A stretch of DNA of 64,000 bases, from contig JAQEWB010000002.1 in assembly GCA_027694045.1 (NCBI GenBank), forward strand, positions 186,001-250,000. Direction: 5' to 3'. This document shows positions 49,525 through 59,209 of the stretch, piece by piece. The DNA comes from Bacillaceae bacterium OF18-1A (GTDB taxonomy: Bacteria; Bacillota; Bacilli; Bacillales; Bacillaceae_G). Under the pieces are notes generated by a model, which was given only the letters and a program-made list of their open reading frames with translations, was not told where the DNA came from and searched no databases. Each line of letters begins with the position of its first letter. Position 1 is the stretch's first letter. Both the position numbers and the translations under genes were made by a program.

Positions 49525-50238
49525 TTAGCAATTCCAACCACCATTCACTCCAATAATTTGTCCAGTTATGTAAGATGCTCCAGGTGATACGAGGAATGAT
49601 ACTGTCTTTGCTACCTCTTCTGGTAGCCCTATTCTACCTAGTGGTATGTCTTCAGCAATTTCATTCTTATCCTCTTCTGAAAATACACTTAACATTTCCG
49701 TTTCGATGGCGCCTGGTGCTACTGCGTTAACACGCAAGCCACTTAATGAAACTTCTTTTGCTAAAGCTTTCACATATGAATTTTGTGCACCTTTTACCAT
49801 TGAATAAAGCACTTCACAAGAAGCACCTATTTGCCCCCAAATGGATGAAACAATAACAACATTACCGCTTCTTCGACTAATCATCTGCGGGAGCGCCATC
49901 GATAAAAGTCTATATACACTCTTCACTTGAAGCTCCACCATATAATCTAACTCTTCATTAGTAACATCTGTTACTAATCCAAAGATACTCTTTCCAGCTG
50001 CGTATACAATAACATCAATAGGATGTTCAATTTGTTTCCACAATTGCTCCGCTCCATTACTTGAAGCTAAATTTGCTTGAACAGGAATTACTTCATCCCA
50101 CTCCTTCTGTAACTTCATTACTTTCTCTTCACTGTTATTATAATGAACATATACTGTATACCCATCTTCAATGAATTGTTTTGAAATAGCAGAGCCAATC
50201 CCTCCGCTTCCTCCAGTTACTAACGCATACTTTTTCAT
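49525..50238 (-). CDS. ymfI: SDR reductase YmfI (EF-P 5-aminopentanone reductase)
   Basis: 237 aa classical SDR with TGGSGGIGSAIS for NAD(P) binding, VIVSSIWGQ (Ser) and YSMVKGA (Tyr-X3-Lys) at the active site. In B. subtilis YmfI reduces the 5-aminopentanone group on elongation factor P to 5-aminopentanol. Synteny (ymfF-ymfH-ymfI-ymfJ) supports this identity over a generic fatty-acid ketoreductase. Confidence 0.85.
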   Translation of the reverse strand: MKKYALVTGGSGGIGSAISKQFIEDGYTVYVHYNNSEEKVMKLQKEWDEVIPVQANLASSNGAEQLWKQIEHPIDVIVYAAGKSIFGLVTDVTNEELDYMVELQVKSVYRLLSMALPQMISRRSGNVVIVSSIWGQIGASCEVLYSMVKGAQNSYVKALAKEVSLSGLRVNAVAPGAIETEMLSVFSEEDKNEIAEDIPLGRIGLPEEVAKTVSFLVSPGASYITGQIIGVNGGWNC

Positions 50239-50286
50239 AAATTCCCTCTCTTATCTCTCCAAACTCATTTTTCATACAACTAAATA

Positions 50287-50336
50287 ATACCCTCATCTTA
50301 CAATTTATCAATGATAAGATGAGGGTATTTTTATAA
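50287..50336 (-). terminator. Hairpin between ymfH and ymfI
   Basis: ATACCCTCATCTTA pairs with TAAGATGAGGGTAT across a 14-base loop; the T tail is weak. Confidence 0.6.
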
Positions 50337-50341
50337 ACTTT

Positions 50342-51628
50342 TTATTTTTTCGGTAAAACCTGACAAACACTCATTTTTTCTTCTAATAGTAACGTTTTCG
50401 CCACTTCTTGTAAATCCTGAACAGTCAACGCCTCTAATACAGTCAATGCATCAAACAAACTAGATTCATTAAACGCATATCGTGTAAATTGATTCGCAAT
50501 ATATTCCGGTGAATTCAATGAGCGTAAAAAACCACCAATTTTCTTTTTCTTTACTCGTTCTAATGCGGCCTCATCTAATTCGGCATAATTTGTTTTTAAT
50601 AAAATATCTTTCAAACGCTCTGCCAATACATCAGGTTGCTTCGTATCACCACCAACCATCGCAAAACCAAAGTTATTTTCTTCCGTATAATCATACGAGA
50701 ACGAATCATCAATAAGCCCTTCATTATATAAGGCTTCGTAGTGAACCGAACTTCTTCCAAACAAATAATCTAAAAGTAATGTTAACGCAATTTCTTGTTT
50801 TAAAAGCGCTTGCCCTTTTTCTTTTAAATTTGTCGCTTTAATACCTACTAAACATTTCGGTGTTTGCACAGGCATTGAAATGATTTTTTTCTTTTCATTT
50901 ACCTCATCTGGCTCTTCTTCAAACGAACGCGTAATTTCTGGTTGGTTTTTATAATCTTTTTTCGCTTGATTCTCACGTACTAAATCCATCGTTTTCTCTG
51001 GATCAATTGCACCAACAACAAATAATAACATATTACTTGGATGATAAAACGTTTCATAGCATTCATATAGTAAATCTTTCGTAATTTTACTAATAGACTC
51101 AATCGTCCCCGCAATATCAATTTTAATTGGATGGTTAACAAATAAACTATCGATTAATCCAAAGTATAAACGCCAATCTGGATTATCTTGATACATTTGA
51201 ATTTCTTGCCCGATAATACCTTTCTCTTTTTCAACTGTTTTTTCAGAGAAATAAGGCTCTTGTACGAAGTTTAACAATGTATTTAAATTTTGTTCTACAT
51301 TTGATGTGCACGAAAAAAGGTAAGCTGTTCGTGTAAAAGATGTAAAAGCATTTGCTGATGCACCTTGTTTACTAAACAATTGAAAAGCATCATGATCTTC
51401 TTTTTCAAATAATTTATGCTCTAAAAAATGGGCAATCCCATCAGGCACACGAATCATTTCTTCCTTACCTAACGGTACAAATGTGTTATCCACAGAACCG
51501 TATTTCGTCGTAAAAGTCGCAAATGTTTTATTAAATCCTTGCTTCGGTAAAATATACACATCTAATCCGTTAGGAAGTTTCTCATAGTAGAGTGTCTCTT
51601 TTAATTGTTCATAAACAATTTTCTCCAT
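50342..51628 (-). CDS. ymfH: YmfH, M16-family zinc protease
   Basis: 428 aa with two pitrilysin-like domains. The inverted zinc motif HFLEH (in GIAHFLEHKLFE) and the distal Glu region are intact, so this is the catalytic partner of the pair. The next gene upstream, ymfF, encodes the non-catalytic homologue with a one-base gap, so they probably form a heterodimer like other bacterial M16 pairs. Substrate is unknown. Confidence 0.88.
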   Translation of the reverse strand: MEKIVYEQLKETLYYEKLPNGLDVYILPKQGFNKTFATFTTKYGSVDNTFVPLGKEEMIRVPDGIAHFLEHKLFEKEDHDAFQLFSKQGASANAFTSFTRTAYLFSCTSNVEQNLNTLLNFVQEPYFSEKTVEKEKGIIGQEIQMYQDNPDWRLYFGLIDSLFVNHPIKIDIAGTIESISKITKDLLYECYETFYHPSNMLLFVVGAIDPEKTMDLVRENQAKKDYKNQPEITRSFEEEPDEVNEKKKIISMPVQTPKCLVGIKATNLKEKGQALLKQEIALTLLLDYLFGRSSVHYEALYNEGLIDDSFSYDYTEENNFGFAMVGGDTKQPDVLAERLKDILLKTNYAELDEAALERVKKKKIGGFLRSLNSPEYIANQFTRYAFNESSLFDALTVLEALTVQDLQEVAKTLLLEEKMSVCQVLPKK

Positions 51629-52903
51629 TTATTCTCCCTCCGTTCCATGTAAAAAGTAAATTGTATCTAGTTCAATATTTTTAGCAACTTTCACAATCTC
51701 TTCTTTCGTTACACTTTCTATACCTGTAAGCCACTCTTCAACCGGGCGCGTACGATCTGAAATAATTCCATGATACCGCATTTCTACAAATCCACGCGGT
51801 GTATCAATCGCCTCTAATATTTGATTTTGAATGACACTTTTCGTTTGATGCATTTCTTCTTCAGAAAACTCTCCGTTTTGCATCGCAAGCATTTGTTCTT
51901 TAATAATCTCAACTGCTTTTTCATAATTTTTCGCTTCGATTCCTGACATAACAAACAATAAGCCTTTATGACTTTCAAAGCGCGATGCTGCATAATACGC
52001 TAAACTATTTTTTTCACGGACATTTACGAATAACTTCGAATGAGAAAACCCTCCGAATAATCCATTGAACAATTGCAACGCGAAGTAATCTTCATCTTTA
52101 TATGTGACAAACGTACGATAGCCAATATTTAGCTTACTTTGTTTTAATTCTTGTTTTTCAACAACTTCTTTTTCTTCATTATTCCGCTTATGAAGAAGTA
52201 CATTTCTTTCTTTTGTAGGACGCGCTGAAATAGAAAAATACTTATTTACAAGATCCACTGCACTTTCTGAAATATCACCAATAATGTAAAGATCCATTTC
52301 ATCTTCCGCTAATACTTTTTGATAGTATTTATATAAACTTTCATTTGTAATAGACGCTACACTCTCTTTTTTCCCATTAGCACTTAAACGATAAGGTTCT
52401 ACTTTGCACATTTCTTCAATTAAACGTTCATTTGCATAGCGCATTTTATCATCATAAGTAGCTTCAATACGTTGCAAGAGTGCTCTTTTTTCACTGTCTA
52501 CAATAGAAGATAAAAAACCATTCCCTTCCGTTGCTGGGTGCAGAACAATATCAGATAACATAGAAAGCGCTTTTTCAAATAAAGGTGGTGCATCGTGTAA
52601 ATATACTTCATTTGCAATGTCTACATAAATAGAAATAATATGGTCTTCCCCTTTTTTACTTACATCTACCGCTAAAGACGATCCATATAATTCTTCTAGA
52701 TATTGACGAAGACGAATTACAGAAGGTAATTTCTCTGTCGCACTTTGCAATACGTATGGCAATAGGGCACGCTCTGTCACCGTCTCCTCATTTAAAGGTG
52801 CTTTAAAACGAAATACAAAGGTATTCGTTTTATATTTATCAGTTGGAATAATATGTACTCGTAAGCCACCTAACTCATGTAGTTGTTGTTCCATTAGTTT
52901 CAT
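51629..52903 (-). CDS. ymfF: YmfF, non-catalytic M16-like protein
   Basis: 424 aa of the same fold as YmfH (shared SLAYYAASRFESHKG-type core), but the zinc motif is missing: the position aligned with HXXEH reads ALLPYVLQSATEK. Inactive M16 subunits usually help bind substrate for the active partner. It is the first gene of the ymfFH pair. Confidence 0.85.
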   Translation of the reverse strand: MKLMEQQLHELGGLRVHIIPTDKYKTNTFVFRFKAPLNEETVTERALLPYVLQSATEKLPSVIRLRQYLEELYGSSLAVDVSKKGEDHIISIYVDIANEVYLHDAPPLFEKALSMLSDIVLHPATEGNGFLSSIVDSEKRALLQRIEATYDDKMRYANERLIEEMCKVEPYRLSANGKKESVASITNESLYKYYQKVLAEDEMDLYIIGDISESAVDLVNKYFSISARPTKERNVLLHKRNNEEKEVVEKQELKQSKLNIGYRTFVTYKDEDYFALQLFNGLFGGFSHSKLFVNVREKNSLAYYAASRFESHKGLLFVMSGIEAKNYEKAVEIIKEQMLAMQNGEFSEEEMHQTKSVIQNQILEAIDTPRGFVEMRYHGIISDRTRPVEEWLTGIESVTKEEIVKVAKNIELDTIYFLHGTEGE

Positions 52904-53065
52904 TTATAGCCCTCCTTTACGTATGTAGGAATATTCCTCTTCAATATACAGTTTTTAGAAATAAAAAAGCAACTTTTCTTCCTTATTATGCTTACATATA
53001 ACTCTTTCTAAAAACTTTAATATGTAAGGAACATAATAAAATTTCGTATTACATATATTCTATGT

Positions 53066-53097
53066 AAAAAAGCCCGCACTAATGTGCGAGCTTTTTT
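53066..53097 (-). terminator. Terminator of the nup operon
   Basis: AAAAAGCCCGCA and TGTGCGAGCTTTTT, with one mismatch, 16 bases after the nupQ stop. Confidence 0.85.
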
Positions 53098-53112
53098 ATA
53101 CTTATAAAATAC

Positions 53113-54072
53113 TCATCGTTTTCCTTTTTCATAAGGAGTTCCTAATGCTTTCGGAGCTTCAGAACGACCTACAAAACCAACAAGTGCTAATATTGTGAAT
53201 ACATATGGTAATATCGTTAATAAAACACTCGGAATTTGATCTAATACAGGAATTGTTCCACCTGTTACACTAAGAGACTGAGCAAAACCAAAGAATAGAG
53301 CTGCACCTAATGCCCCTAGTGGATTCCACTTTCCAAAGATCATGGCAGCTAATGCTAAGAAACCTTGTCCAGTAATAGTTGCCCCTGAGAAGTTATTAGA
53401 AATTGACATTGCAAAAATTGCTCCACCAATTCCAGCAAACACACCTGATATACAAACGCCAATATAGCGCATTTTATATACGTTAATTCCCATCGTATCC
53501 GCTGCCATTGGATGCTCACCAACCGCACGAAGACGAAGACCGAACGGTGTTTTATAAATAACATACCAAACAACGAATGCTAAAATAATCGCAATATACG
53601 ACGTTATCGGTACGTTAGAGAAGAATATTTTCCCTAAAACCGGAATATCCGAAAGACCTGGAATATCAATCTTTTCAATACGGTACTGAATAAAGTCAGT
53701 CTGCCCTTTATCAAAAATCTTCTTAATTGCAAATACCGTTAATCCTAGAGATAAAAAGTTAATTGCTACACCACTTACAACTTGATCCGCTCGGAATGTA
53801 ATAGATGCTACCGCATGAAGTAATGCAAATAATCCACTACCAATTGCCGCAAATAATAACGCAATCCACGGAGTCATCGTTCCCCAAGTATCACCCATTA
53901 ATAAGTTTGTAACAACTCCAATAAATGCACCAAATAGCATTAGTCCTTCTAATCCGATATTTACAACACCCGATCGTTCACTAAATACACCACCTAGTGC
54001 TGTGAAAATGATAGGTGCTGATGTATATAACGTACCTGTCACAAGAATGGCTAATATATCTAAAAAGCTCAT
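53113..54072 (-). CDS. nupQ: Nucleoside ABC transporter permease NupQ
   Basis: 319 aa with about nine helices, of the BMP-type (branched-chain-like) permease family. The ALGGVFSERSGVVNIGLEGL N-terminus is characteristic. It forms the membrane channel with NupP and is immediately preceded by nupP with no gap. By synteny with B. subtilis (nupNOPQ, formerly yufNOPQ) the substrate is guanosine or related nucleosides, which the guanine riboswitch upstream supports. Confidence 0.88.
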   Translation of the reverse strand: MSFLDILAILVTGTLYTSAPIIFTALGGVFSERSGVVNIGLEGLMLFGAFIGVVTNLLMGDTWGTMTPWIALLFAAIGSGLFALLHAVASITFRADQVVSGVAINFLSLGLTVFAIKKIFDKGQTDFIQYRIEKIDIPGLSDIPVLGKIFFSNVPITSYIAIILAFVVWYVIYKTPFGLRLRAVGEHPMAADTMGINVYKMRYIGVCISGVFAGIGGAIFAMSISNNFSGATITGQGFLALAAMIFGKWNPLGALGAALFFGFAQSLSVTGGTIPVLDQIPSVLLTILPYVFTILALVGFVGRSEAPKALGTPYEKGKR

Positions 54073-55131
54073 TTATTTCCCCTCCTTGCTCATGCGTGTA
54101 AGCGCCCATCTTAAAACATAACTACATGCAACAAAGAAGATGATACATGCAATAATTACGTTAATAAGCTCTGATGGTACGTCTGCCTCAAAGTTCATTT
54201 GAGGGGAAGCACTCTTCAAACCACCAAATAATAATGCAGAAAGAATAATACCAAATGGGTTATTTCCCCCAAGTAGAGCTACAGCAATCCCATCAAACCC
54301 TACCCCTGTAAACGAAGACATTGCTGTCATACTTTGGAATGTTCCTAACCCTTCCATCGCTCCACCAATCCCTGCAAATGCACCAGCAATTGTCATAGAG
54401 AATACTACATTCCGAGAAACTTTCATACCTGCATATTGAGAGGCATGTTGATTAAATCCTACTGACTTTAATTCATAACCTAAAGTTGTTCGATCTAATA
54501 AGAACCACATTAAAATAGCGATTAAAATTGCTACAATAATTCCCCAGTGAAGGCGCGAACCATCAGTAATGGAAGCAAGCCAATCTGAAGATAGTGACGC
54601 ACTTTCTTTAATATCGTACGTTTTATCATTACCCTCGTGTAAGAAACGCTTAATAATGTCATATGTTACATATAACGCGATATAGTTCATCATAATCGTT
54701 ACAATAACTTCATTAACTTGAAACTTTCCTTTTAAATATCCAGGAATGAACCCCCATATTCCACCTACCAACGCTGCAAATAAAATAGATAATGGAATGT
54801 GAAGAACAGCTGGTAGCGAGACTGCATAACCGAACCAAACTGCTGCAAGCCAACCAACTAACAATTGACCCTCTACCCCGATATTAAATAAACCTGTACG
54901 AAATGCAAACGCCACCGATAAACCAGCAAGAATAAGCGGTATCATTGTACGAAGCGTTTCACCAATCGCACTTGGGCTGCCGAACATGCCTGCCCAAAGT
55001 GCACTATAACCAACAATTGGGTCATAGCCACTAACTAGCATTACAATTGCTCCTACAAGTAAGCCAAAAATAACGGATAGTACTGGGACTAAAATATTTA
55101 TCGTTCGTTCTGTTAAAAGTTTTTTAGCCAT
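54073..55131 (-). CDS. nupP: Nucleoside ABC transporter permease NupP
   Basis: 352 aa with about ten helices; TGLFNIGVEGQLLVGWLAA is the family signature. It pairs with NupQ. It overlaps the end of nupO by eight bases, which implies coupled translation. Confidence 0.88.
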   Translation of the reverse strand: MAKKLLTERTINILVPVLSVIFGLLVGAIVMLVSGYDPIVGYSALWAGMFGSPSAIGETLRTMIPLILAGLSVAFAFRTGLFNIGVEGQLLVGWLAAVWFGYAVSLPAVLHIPLSILFAALVGGIWGFIPGYLKGKFQVNEVIVTIMMNYIALYVTYDIIKRFLHEGNDKTYDIKESASLSSDWLASITDGSRLHWGIIVAILIAILMWFLLDRTTLGYELKSVGFNQHASQYAGMKVSRNVVFSMTIAGAFAGIGGAMEGLGTFQSMTAMSSFTGVGFDGIAVALLGGNNPFGIILSALLFGGLKSASPQMNFEADVPSELINVIIACIIFFVACSYVLRWALTRMSKEGK

Positions 55132-56656
55132 TTGTACCCACCTGCTCCTTCTTTGTTCCTCCAGCCATTAACAACCCAAGCTGTTGTTCATTCGTTTCTT
55201 TCGCATCAACTATTGCTACAATTGTTCCTTCATAAATAACAGCAATTCGATCGCTAACATTTAAGATTTCATCTAACTCTAGCGATAAAAGTAATACACC
55301 TTTTCCTTTATCCCTTTGCTCTATTAATCTCTTATGAATAAATTCAATTGCTCCAACATCTAAACCACGTGTTGGCTGTGCCGCGATTAATAAATCTGGA
55401 TCACGGTCTACTTCACGTGCAATAATTGCTTTTTGTTGATTCCCCCCAGATAAAGCGCGCGCTAATGTTTGCTCACTAGGTGTACGTACATCAAACTGTT
55501 CAATAAGTGCCTTTGCTTTTTCTGTAATTTTACTGAAATTTAAAATCCCTTTTTTTGAAAACGGATTTTTATAGTACGTTTGCAGAACGATATTATCTCT
55601 AACAGAAAAGTCAAGAACGAGACCATGTTTATGACGATCTTCTGGAATATGACCTATTCCTTCTTCTGTTATCCTTCTAACAGGCCAATTTGTTATTTCT
55701 TTTCCTTTAATTGCAATAGAACCTGACTCAACTTTTCGTAAACCAGTAATTGCTTCTATCAATTCACTTTGTCCGTTTCCATCAATTCCTGCAATTCCAA
55801 CAATTTCCCCCGCACGAACAGTTAAGTCAAGGCCTTTTACAGCAGGTAGTTGACGTGCATCGTGAACAACAAGGTTTGCAATTGAAAGTACTTCTTCTTT
55901 TGGCTTCGCGTCTATTTTTTCTGTTTTAAAATTCACTTGACGTCCGACCATTAATTCTGCAAGTTTATTTTCATCCGTATTTGCAACATCAACCGTTCCA
56001 ATCCCTTTTCCTTTACGAATAATCGTACAACGATCGCAAACTTCCATAATTTCTTTCAACTTATGTGTAATAAGAACAATGGATTTTCCTTCTTGTACAA
56101 GCTTTTTCATAATTTGAATTAGCTCATAAATTTCTTGCGGTGTTAACACAGCTGTCGGTTCATCAAATATTAAAATTTCTGCACCGCGGTAAAGTGTTTT
56201 TAAAATCTCAACACGCTGTTGCATACCAACTGAAATATCCTGTATTTTCGCATATGGATCTACAGCTAATCCATATTGTTCAGACAGTTTTTGAATTTCT
56301 TTAGCAGCTTCCTCAACAGCAATTTTCCCTTTTTTCTTCGGTTCATTTCCGAGAATAATATTCTCTGTAACTGTAAAATTATGAACAAGCATAAAATGCT
56401 GATGAACCATTCCAATACCAAGGTCATTTGCCACATTCGGATTGGTAATGTTTACAGGCTGTCCTTTAATTTTAATTTCACCTTGTTCTGGTTGATACAA
56501 ACCAAATAGTACATTCATCAATGTGGATTTCCCTGCACCATTTTCTCCAAGTAAAGCATGTATTTCTCCCTGCTTTACTTGCAGCGTAATATCATCATTC
56601 GCTACAATGCCTGGGAATACTTTCGTAATGTTATTCATCTCAATTACGTATTCCAT
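55124..56656 (-). CDS. nupO: Nucleoside ABC transporter ATPase NupO
   Basis: About 510 aa with two ABC domains. The first has Walker A GENGAGKST, signature ISVGMQQR and EPTAVLT. The second has GIDGNGQSE, signature LSGGNQQK and QPTRGLDV. Fused duplicate ATPases are the rule for nucleoside and sugar importers of this type. ATG 56656 with AAAAGGAGGAACACA is the start; the nine upstream in-frame codons are leader. Confidence 0.9.
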   Translation of the reverse strand: MEYVIEMNNITKVFPGIVANDDITLQVKQGEIHALLGENGAGKSTLMNVLFGLYQPEQGEIKIKGQPVNITNPNVANDLGIGMVHQHFMLVHNFTVTENIILGNEPKKKGKIAVEEAAKEIQKLSEQYGLAVDPYAKIQDISVGMQQRVEILKTLYRGAEILIFDEPTAVLTPQEIYELIQIMKKLVQEGKSIVLITHKLKEIMEVCDRCTIIRKGKGIGTVDVANTDENKLAELMVGRQVNFKTEKIDAKPKEEVLSIANLVVHDARQLPAVKGLDLTVRAGEIVGIAGIDGNGQSELIEAITGLRKVESGSIAIKGKEITNWPVRRITEEGIGHIPEDRHKHGLVLDFSVRDNIVLQTYYKNPFSKKGILNFSKITEKAKALIEQFDVRTPSEQTLARALSGGNQQKAIIAREVDRDPDLLIAAQPTRGLDVGAIEFIHKRLIEQRDKGKGVLLLSLELDEILNVSDRIAVIYEGTIVAIVDAKETNEQQLGLLMAGGTKKEQVGTNG

Positions 56657-56734
56657 TGTGTTCCTCCTTTTAACAGGGAGCATTCCCCTATTACACTATT
56701 AACTTATTAAGCAATTCGGAAGTTTTATACATAC

Positions 56735-56761
56735 AAAGGTTAGTTCTATGAACTAACCTTT
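56735..56761 (-). terminator. Hairpin between nupN and nupO
   Basis: AAAGGTTAGTTC and GAACTAACCTTT around TAT with a weak T tail. It may stop part of the transcripts or protect the nupN 3' end, giving more binding protein than transporter. Confidence 0.55.
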
Positions 56762-56774
56762 GCTATTTCTCTAT

Positions 56775-57851
56775 TTATTTTTTTAGAGAAGCTTCATATT
56801 CTTTATACTCTTTATCTGTAGCTGGTACTTTAATTTCGCCATCTGTAATTTTCTTTTCAAACTCTTCTACTTTTGTTAAAATTTCAGGATTCACTTTTTT
56901 CACGTTGTCAGTTGTTTTTGCAATACCAACACCGTCATCTTTTAAACCAAACGCTTCTACTTTACCGCCTTTTAATTTACCATCTTTCGCTTCTTGTGCT
57001 ACTTTTTCAACAGCGATATCTACACGTTTTACCATTGAAGTTAATGTTACGTTTTCAGGCATACCTTCTTGGTTTTGGTCACGGTCAACACCAATTACCC
57101 AAACATTTTCACCTTTTTTCTTACGATTTTTCGCTTCAGTGAATACGCCGTTACCTGTACCACCAGCAGCATGATAAATTACATCCACACCTTGACCATA
57201 CATTGCTGAAGCAAGAACTGTACCTTTTTCAGGTTTATCAAATGCTTCCGCATATTCAGATACGATTTCAATGTTTGGATTTACTGCCTTCGCACCAGCT
57301 TTAAATCCATTTTCAAATTTACTAATTAAATCACTCTTCATTCCACCAACAAATCCTACTTTATTCGATTTTGTTGACATAGCTGCTACCGCACCTACAA
57401 GGAATGATCCTTCATGATCTTTAAATGTAATACTTGTTACGTTCGGTGCATCTACAACAGTATCAACGATTGCGAATTGTTGTTTTGGAGATTCTTTTGC
57501 AACTTCTTTAATTGCACCTTCTAATTTATAACCAATTCCGAAAGATAAATCATACTTATCTTTTGAAAATTTCTTTAAGTTTGGAATATAATCTGCTTCT
57601 TTTTCAGACTGTAGGTAACGATAATTTGTTTTTTCCTTTAATCCATTATCTTTACCGAATTTTTTTAAACCTTCCCAAGAAGATTGGTTGAATGATTTAT
57701 CATCAACGCCCCCAACGTCTGTAACCATACCAACTTTAAAATCTTTATCACTCTTTTTACCGCTATCTGCTTTATCCGAGTTACCACATGCACCTAAAAC
57801 CGCGCTTGCTGCTAATGTTAATGATAATAAAAGACCTGTTTTTTTCTTCAT
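56775..57851 (-). CDS. nupN: BMP-family nucleoside-binding lipoprotein NupN
   Basis: 358 aa. The signal peptide ends in the lipobox VLGACG, so it is anchored outside. The mature part matches basic membrane protein (Bmp/PnrA-like) nucleoside receptors, with GVDDKSFNQSSWEGL, IYHAAGGTGNGVF and GVDRDQNQEG. It catches guanosine-type nucleosides and hands them to NupOPQ. It follows the GntR gene without a terminator. Confidence 0.9.
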   Translation of the reverse strand: MKKKTGLLLSLTLAASAVLGACGNSDKADSGKKSDKDFKVGMVTDVGGVDDKSFNQSSWEGLKKFGKDNGLKEKTNYRYLQSEKEADYIPNLKKFSKDKYDLSFGIGYKLEGAIKEVAKESPKQQFAIVDTVVDAPNVTSITFKDHEGSFLVGAVAAMSTKSNKVGFVGGMKSDLISKFENGFKAGAKAVNPNIEIVSEYAEAFDKPEKGTVLASAMYGQGVDVIYHAAGGTGNGVFTEAKNRKKKGENVWVIGVDRDQNQEGMPENVTLTSMVKRVDIAVEKVAQEAKDGKLKGGKVEAFGLKDDGVGIAKTTDNVKKVNPEILTKVEEFEKKITDGEIKVPATDKEYKEYEASLKK

Positions 57852-57945
57852 ACTAGAAACCCCTCCTAAAATATTAAATATGTCTCTTTATTCTTACGCT
57901 GCTGTCCCTAACTTCTTGCTGTCACCTCCCTAAAAAGGAACTTAC

Positions 57946-58671
57946 CTACATACGTTTTCTTAATACGTGGAAGCTAAATTTATCAGCTCTAAAGTAATTG
58001 ATAGAATATAAGATTGGTTCATCATTTTGATCATAGTGCATTTGTTTTAAAACTAGCAACGCCGTTTCTGGTTCACATTCCAAAATCGGTGAGATTTTCG
58101 GATGATAGCCAATCGGCTCAATATGGGCGACAGCGTACGTTATACGCTTATGCGTGTTATTATGTATTACGGTAAGCAATGATTCCTCTTTGTATTCCGA
58201 TAAATCCGGCAATATTTCTTTTGCAAGTTTATCCACACAATATACAACCGGTTCCCCATCTGCTGTACGCACACGCTCAATCATCACTGCATTAAAACCA
58301 TCTTCACTATTAAACTTCTCTTTTTCTTCTTCTGTTAAAGTCGTTGTAGATGATGATAAAAAGATTGTTCCTGGTGTTTTCCCCACACTAGAAATCATAT
58401 CTGTAATACTAGAAAGCTGTTCTATTCCAGAAGAGAATAGTGGCTTTGCATTCACGAAAGTACCAACACCATGTCTGCGAATAACAACATTTTCTTCTTC
58501 TAAAATTCGAAGTGCTTCCCTTAAAGTCGCTCTACTTACGCCAAGTTCTTTTGCTAAGTCGAACTCTGATGGTAACTTTTGTCTTTCTTTGTAAGCCCCA
58601 TCTTTAATTTTTTCTTTGATGTGATCAATCACTCGTAAATATAGGTGACGACTATCGGATTTTACTGACAT
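57946..58671 (-). CDS. nupR: GntR-family regulator, probable NupR (YmfC)
   Basis: About 241 aa: an N-terminal winged helix ([27 protein letters not shown]) and a C-terminal UTRA ligand domain (HutC subfamily). It corresponds to B. subtilis YmfC, which has been reported as NupR, the repressor of nupNOPQ. Here it sits directly upstream of that operon, which fits. ATG 58671 is chosen by alignment with the relative; ATG 58686 is five codons upstream and also has a plausible SD (AGAGGT). Ligand is unknown. Expression is gated by a guanine riboswitch. Confidence 0.82.
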   Translation of the reverse strand: MSVKSDSRHLYLRVIDHIKEKIKDGAYKERQKLPSEFDLAKELGVSRATLREALRILEEENVVIRRHGVGTFVNAKPLFSSGIEQLSSITDMISSVGKTPGTIFLSSSTTTLTEEEKEKFNSEDGFNAVMIERVRTADGEPVVYCVDKLAKEILPDLSEYKEESLLTVIHNNTHKRITYAVAHIEPIGYHPKISPILECEPETALLVLKQMHYDQNDEPILYSINYFRADKFSFHVLRKRM

Positions 58672-58832
58672 AAGACTCCCCCGCATTTCAATTATTCGAC
58701 CTCTGATGTAAGACTTCTTTTCTCTTTTTTCAACTTACAACATAGTACAAATTGCTAAATACTAAAAATAAGTGTAATTGTCGAATAAATATTAATAATT
58801 TTTTAAGATGCAATTTTCACTCTTTACTGCAT

Positions 58833-58888
58833 AAAAAAAACTTTGCACCTTAAACATTCCTCATATCGAGAAAAAGTTCGGCACAAAG
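58833..58888 (-). terminator. Riboswitch expression platform (terminator)
   Basis: CTTTGTGCC (58888-58880) pairs with GGTGCAAAG (58849-58841), nine pairs with two G-U, enclosing a CTCGATATGAG inner stem, then eight Ts. Confidence 0.8.
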
Positions 58889-58918
58889 ATTCCTTACATC
58901 CTTTGTTACACACTTTTC

Positions 58919-58987
58919 CCCCATAGTCTAGCAATTCATGGTTGCCAGGTAGAAACTTATGGACCTTATCTCCAAGATTATATGAGG
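58919..58987 (-). promoter_or_regulatory. Guanine riboswitch aptamer
   Basis: P1 arms CCTCATA and TATGGGG enclose TAATC, the conserved ATAAGTTTCTACC joining region and a GGCAACC loop of the purine riboswitch class. The specificity base in GACTATG is C, which selects guanine over adenine. Ligand binding is expected to favour the terminator just downstream and so shut off nupR-nupNOPQ when guanine is plentiful. Confidence 0.92.
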
Positions 58988-59007
58988 CAGTGATTCTTTT
59001 CGAAGTA

Positions 59008-59036
59008 ATCTTACCACTTGCTCCCATACGTGTCAA
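59008..59036 (-). promoter_or_regulatory. Promoter of the riboswitch-nupR operon
   Basis: TTGACA (59031-59036) and TAAGAT (59008-59013) with a 17-base spacer, starting transcription about 15 bases before the aptamer. Confidence 0.75.
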
Positions 59037-59173
59037 TAAAATTCAACATTTTTCTACATTAAATATCGAACATTTATAAAAAACTAACTCGAAGTATTCG
59101 TATTCTAAAGAATCGCTTAAAATGTAAGCCCTTTCTTTATTACTGAGTATAGTATATAACAAAAACAGTATAT

Positions 59174-59209
59174 AAAAAAGCCTAATTGTAAAAACAATTA
59201 GGCTTTTTT
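59174..59209 (-). terminator. Terminator of spoIIIE
   Basis: AAAAAAGCCTAATTGT and ACAATTAGGCTTTTTT with a four-A loop; the arm reaches the spoIIIE stop codon. Confidence 0.9.

Larger units (their letters stand above)
58672..59207. other. Leader region of the nupR operon
   Basis: About 535 bases holding, in the direction of transcription, a promoter, a guanine riboswitch aptamer, its terminator and a roughly 160-base AT-rich spacer to nupR. Between the promoter and spoIIIE there is only AT-rich sequence and the spoIIIE terminator. A 70-codon ORF across the aptamer is not a gene. Confidence 0.7.

Noticed and set aside
58824..59036. 70-codon minus-strand ORF upstream of nupR
   Set aside because: It runs through the guanine aptamer and terminator, has no ribosome site, and its peptide has no protein-like pattern.
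59070..59090. CGAAC-containing sequence near 59.07 kb as a LexA box
   Set aside because: The second half-site is missing and the nearby genes are not SOS genes.
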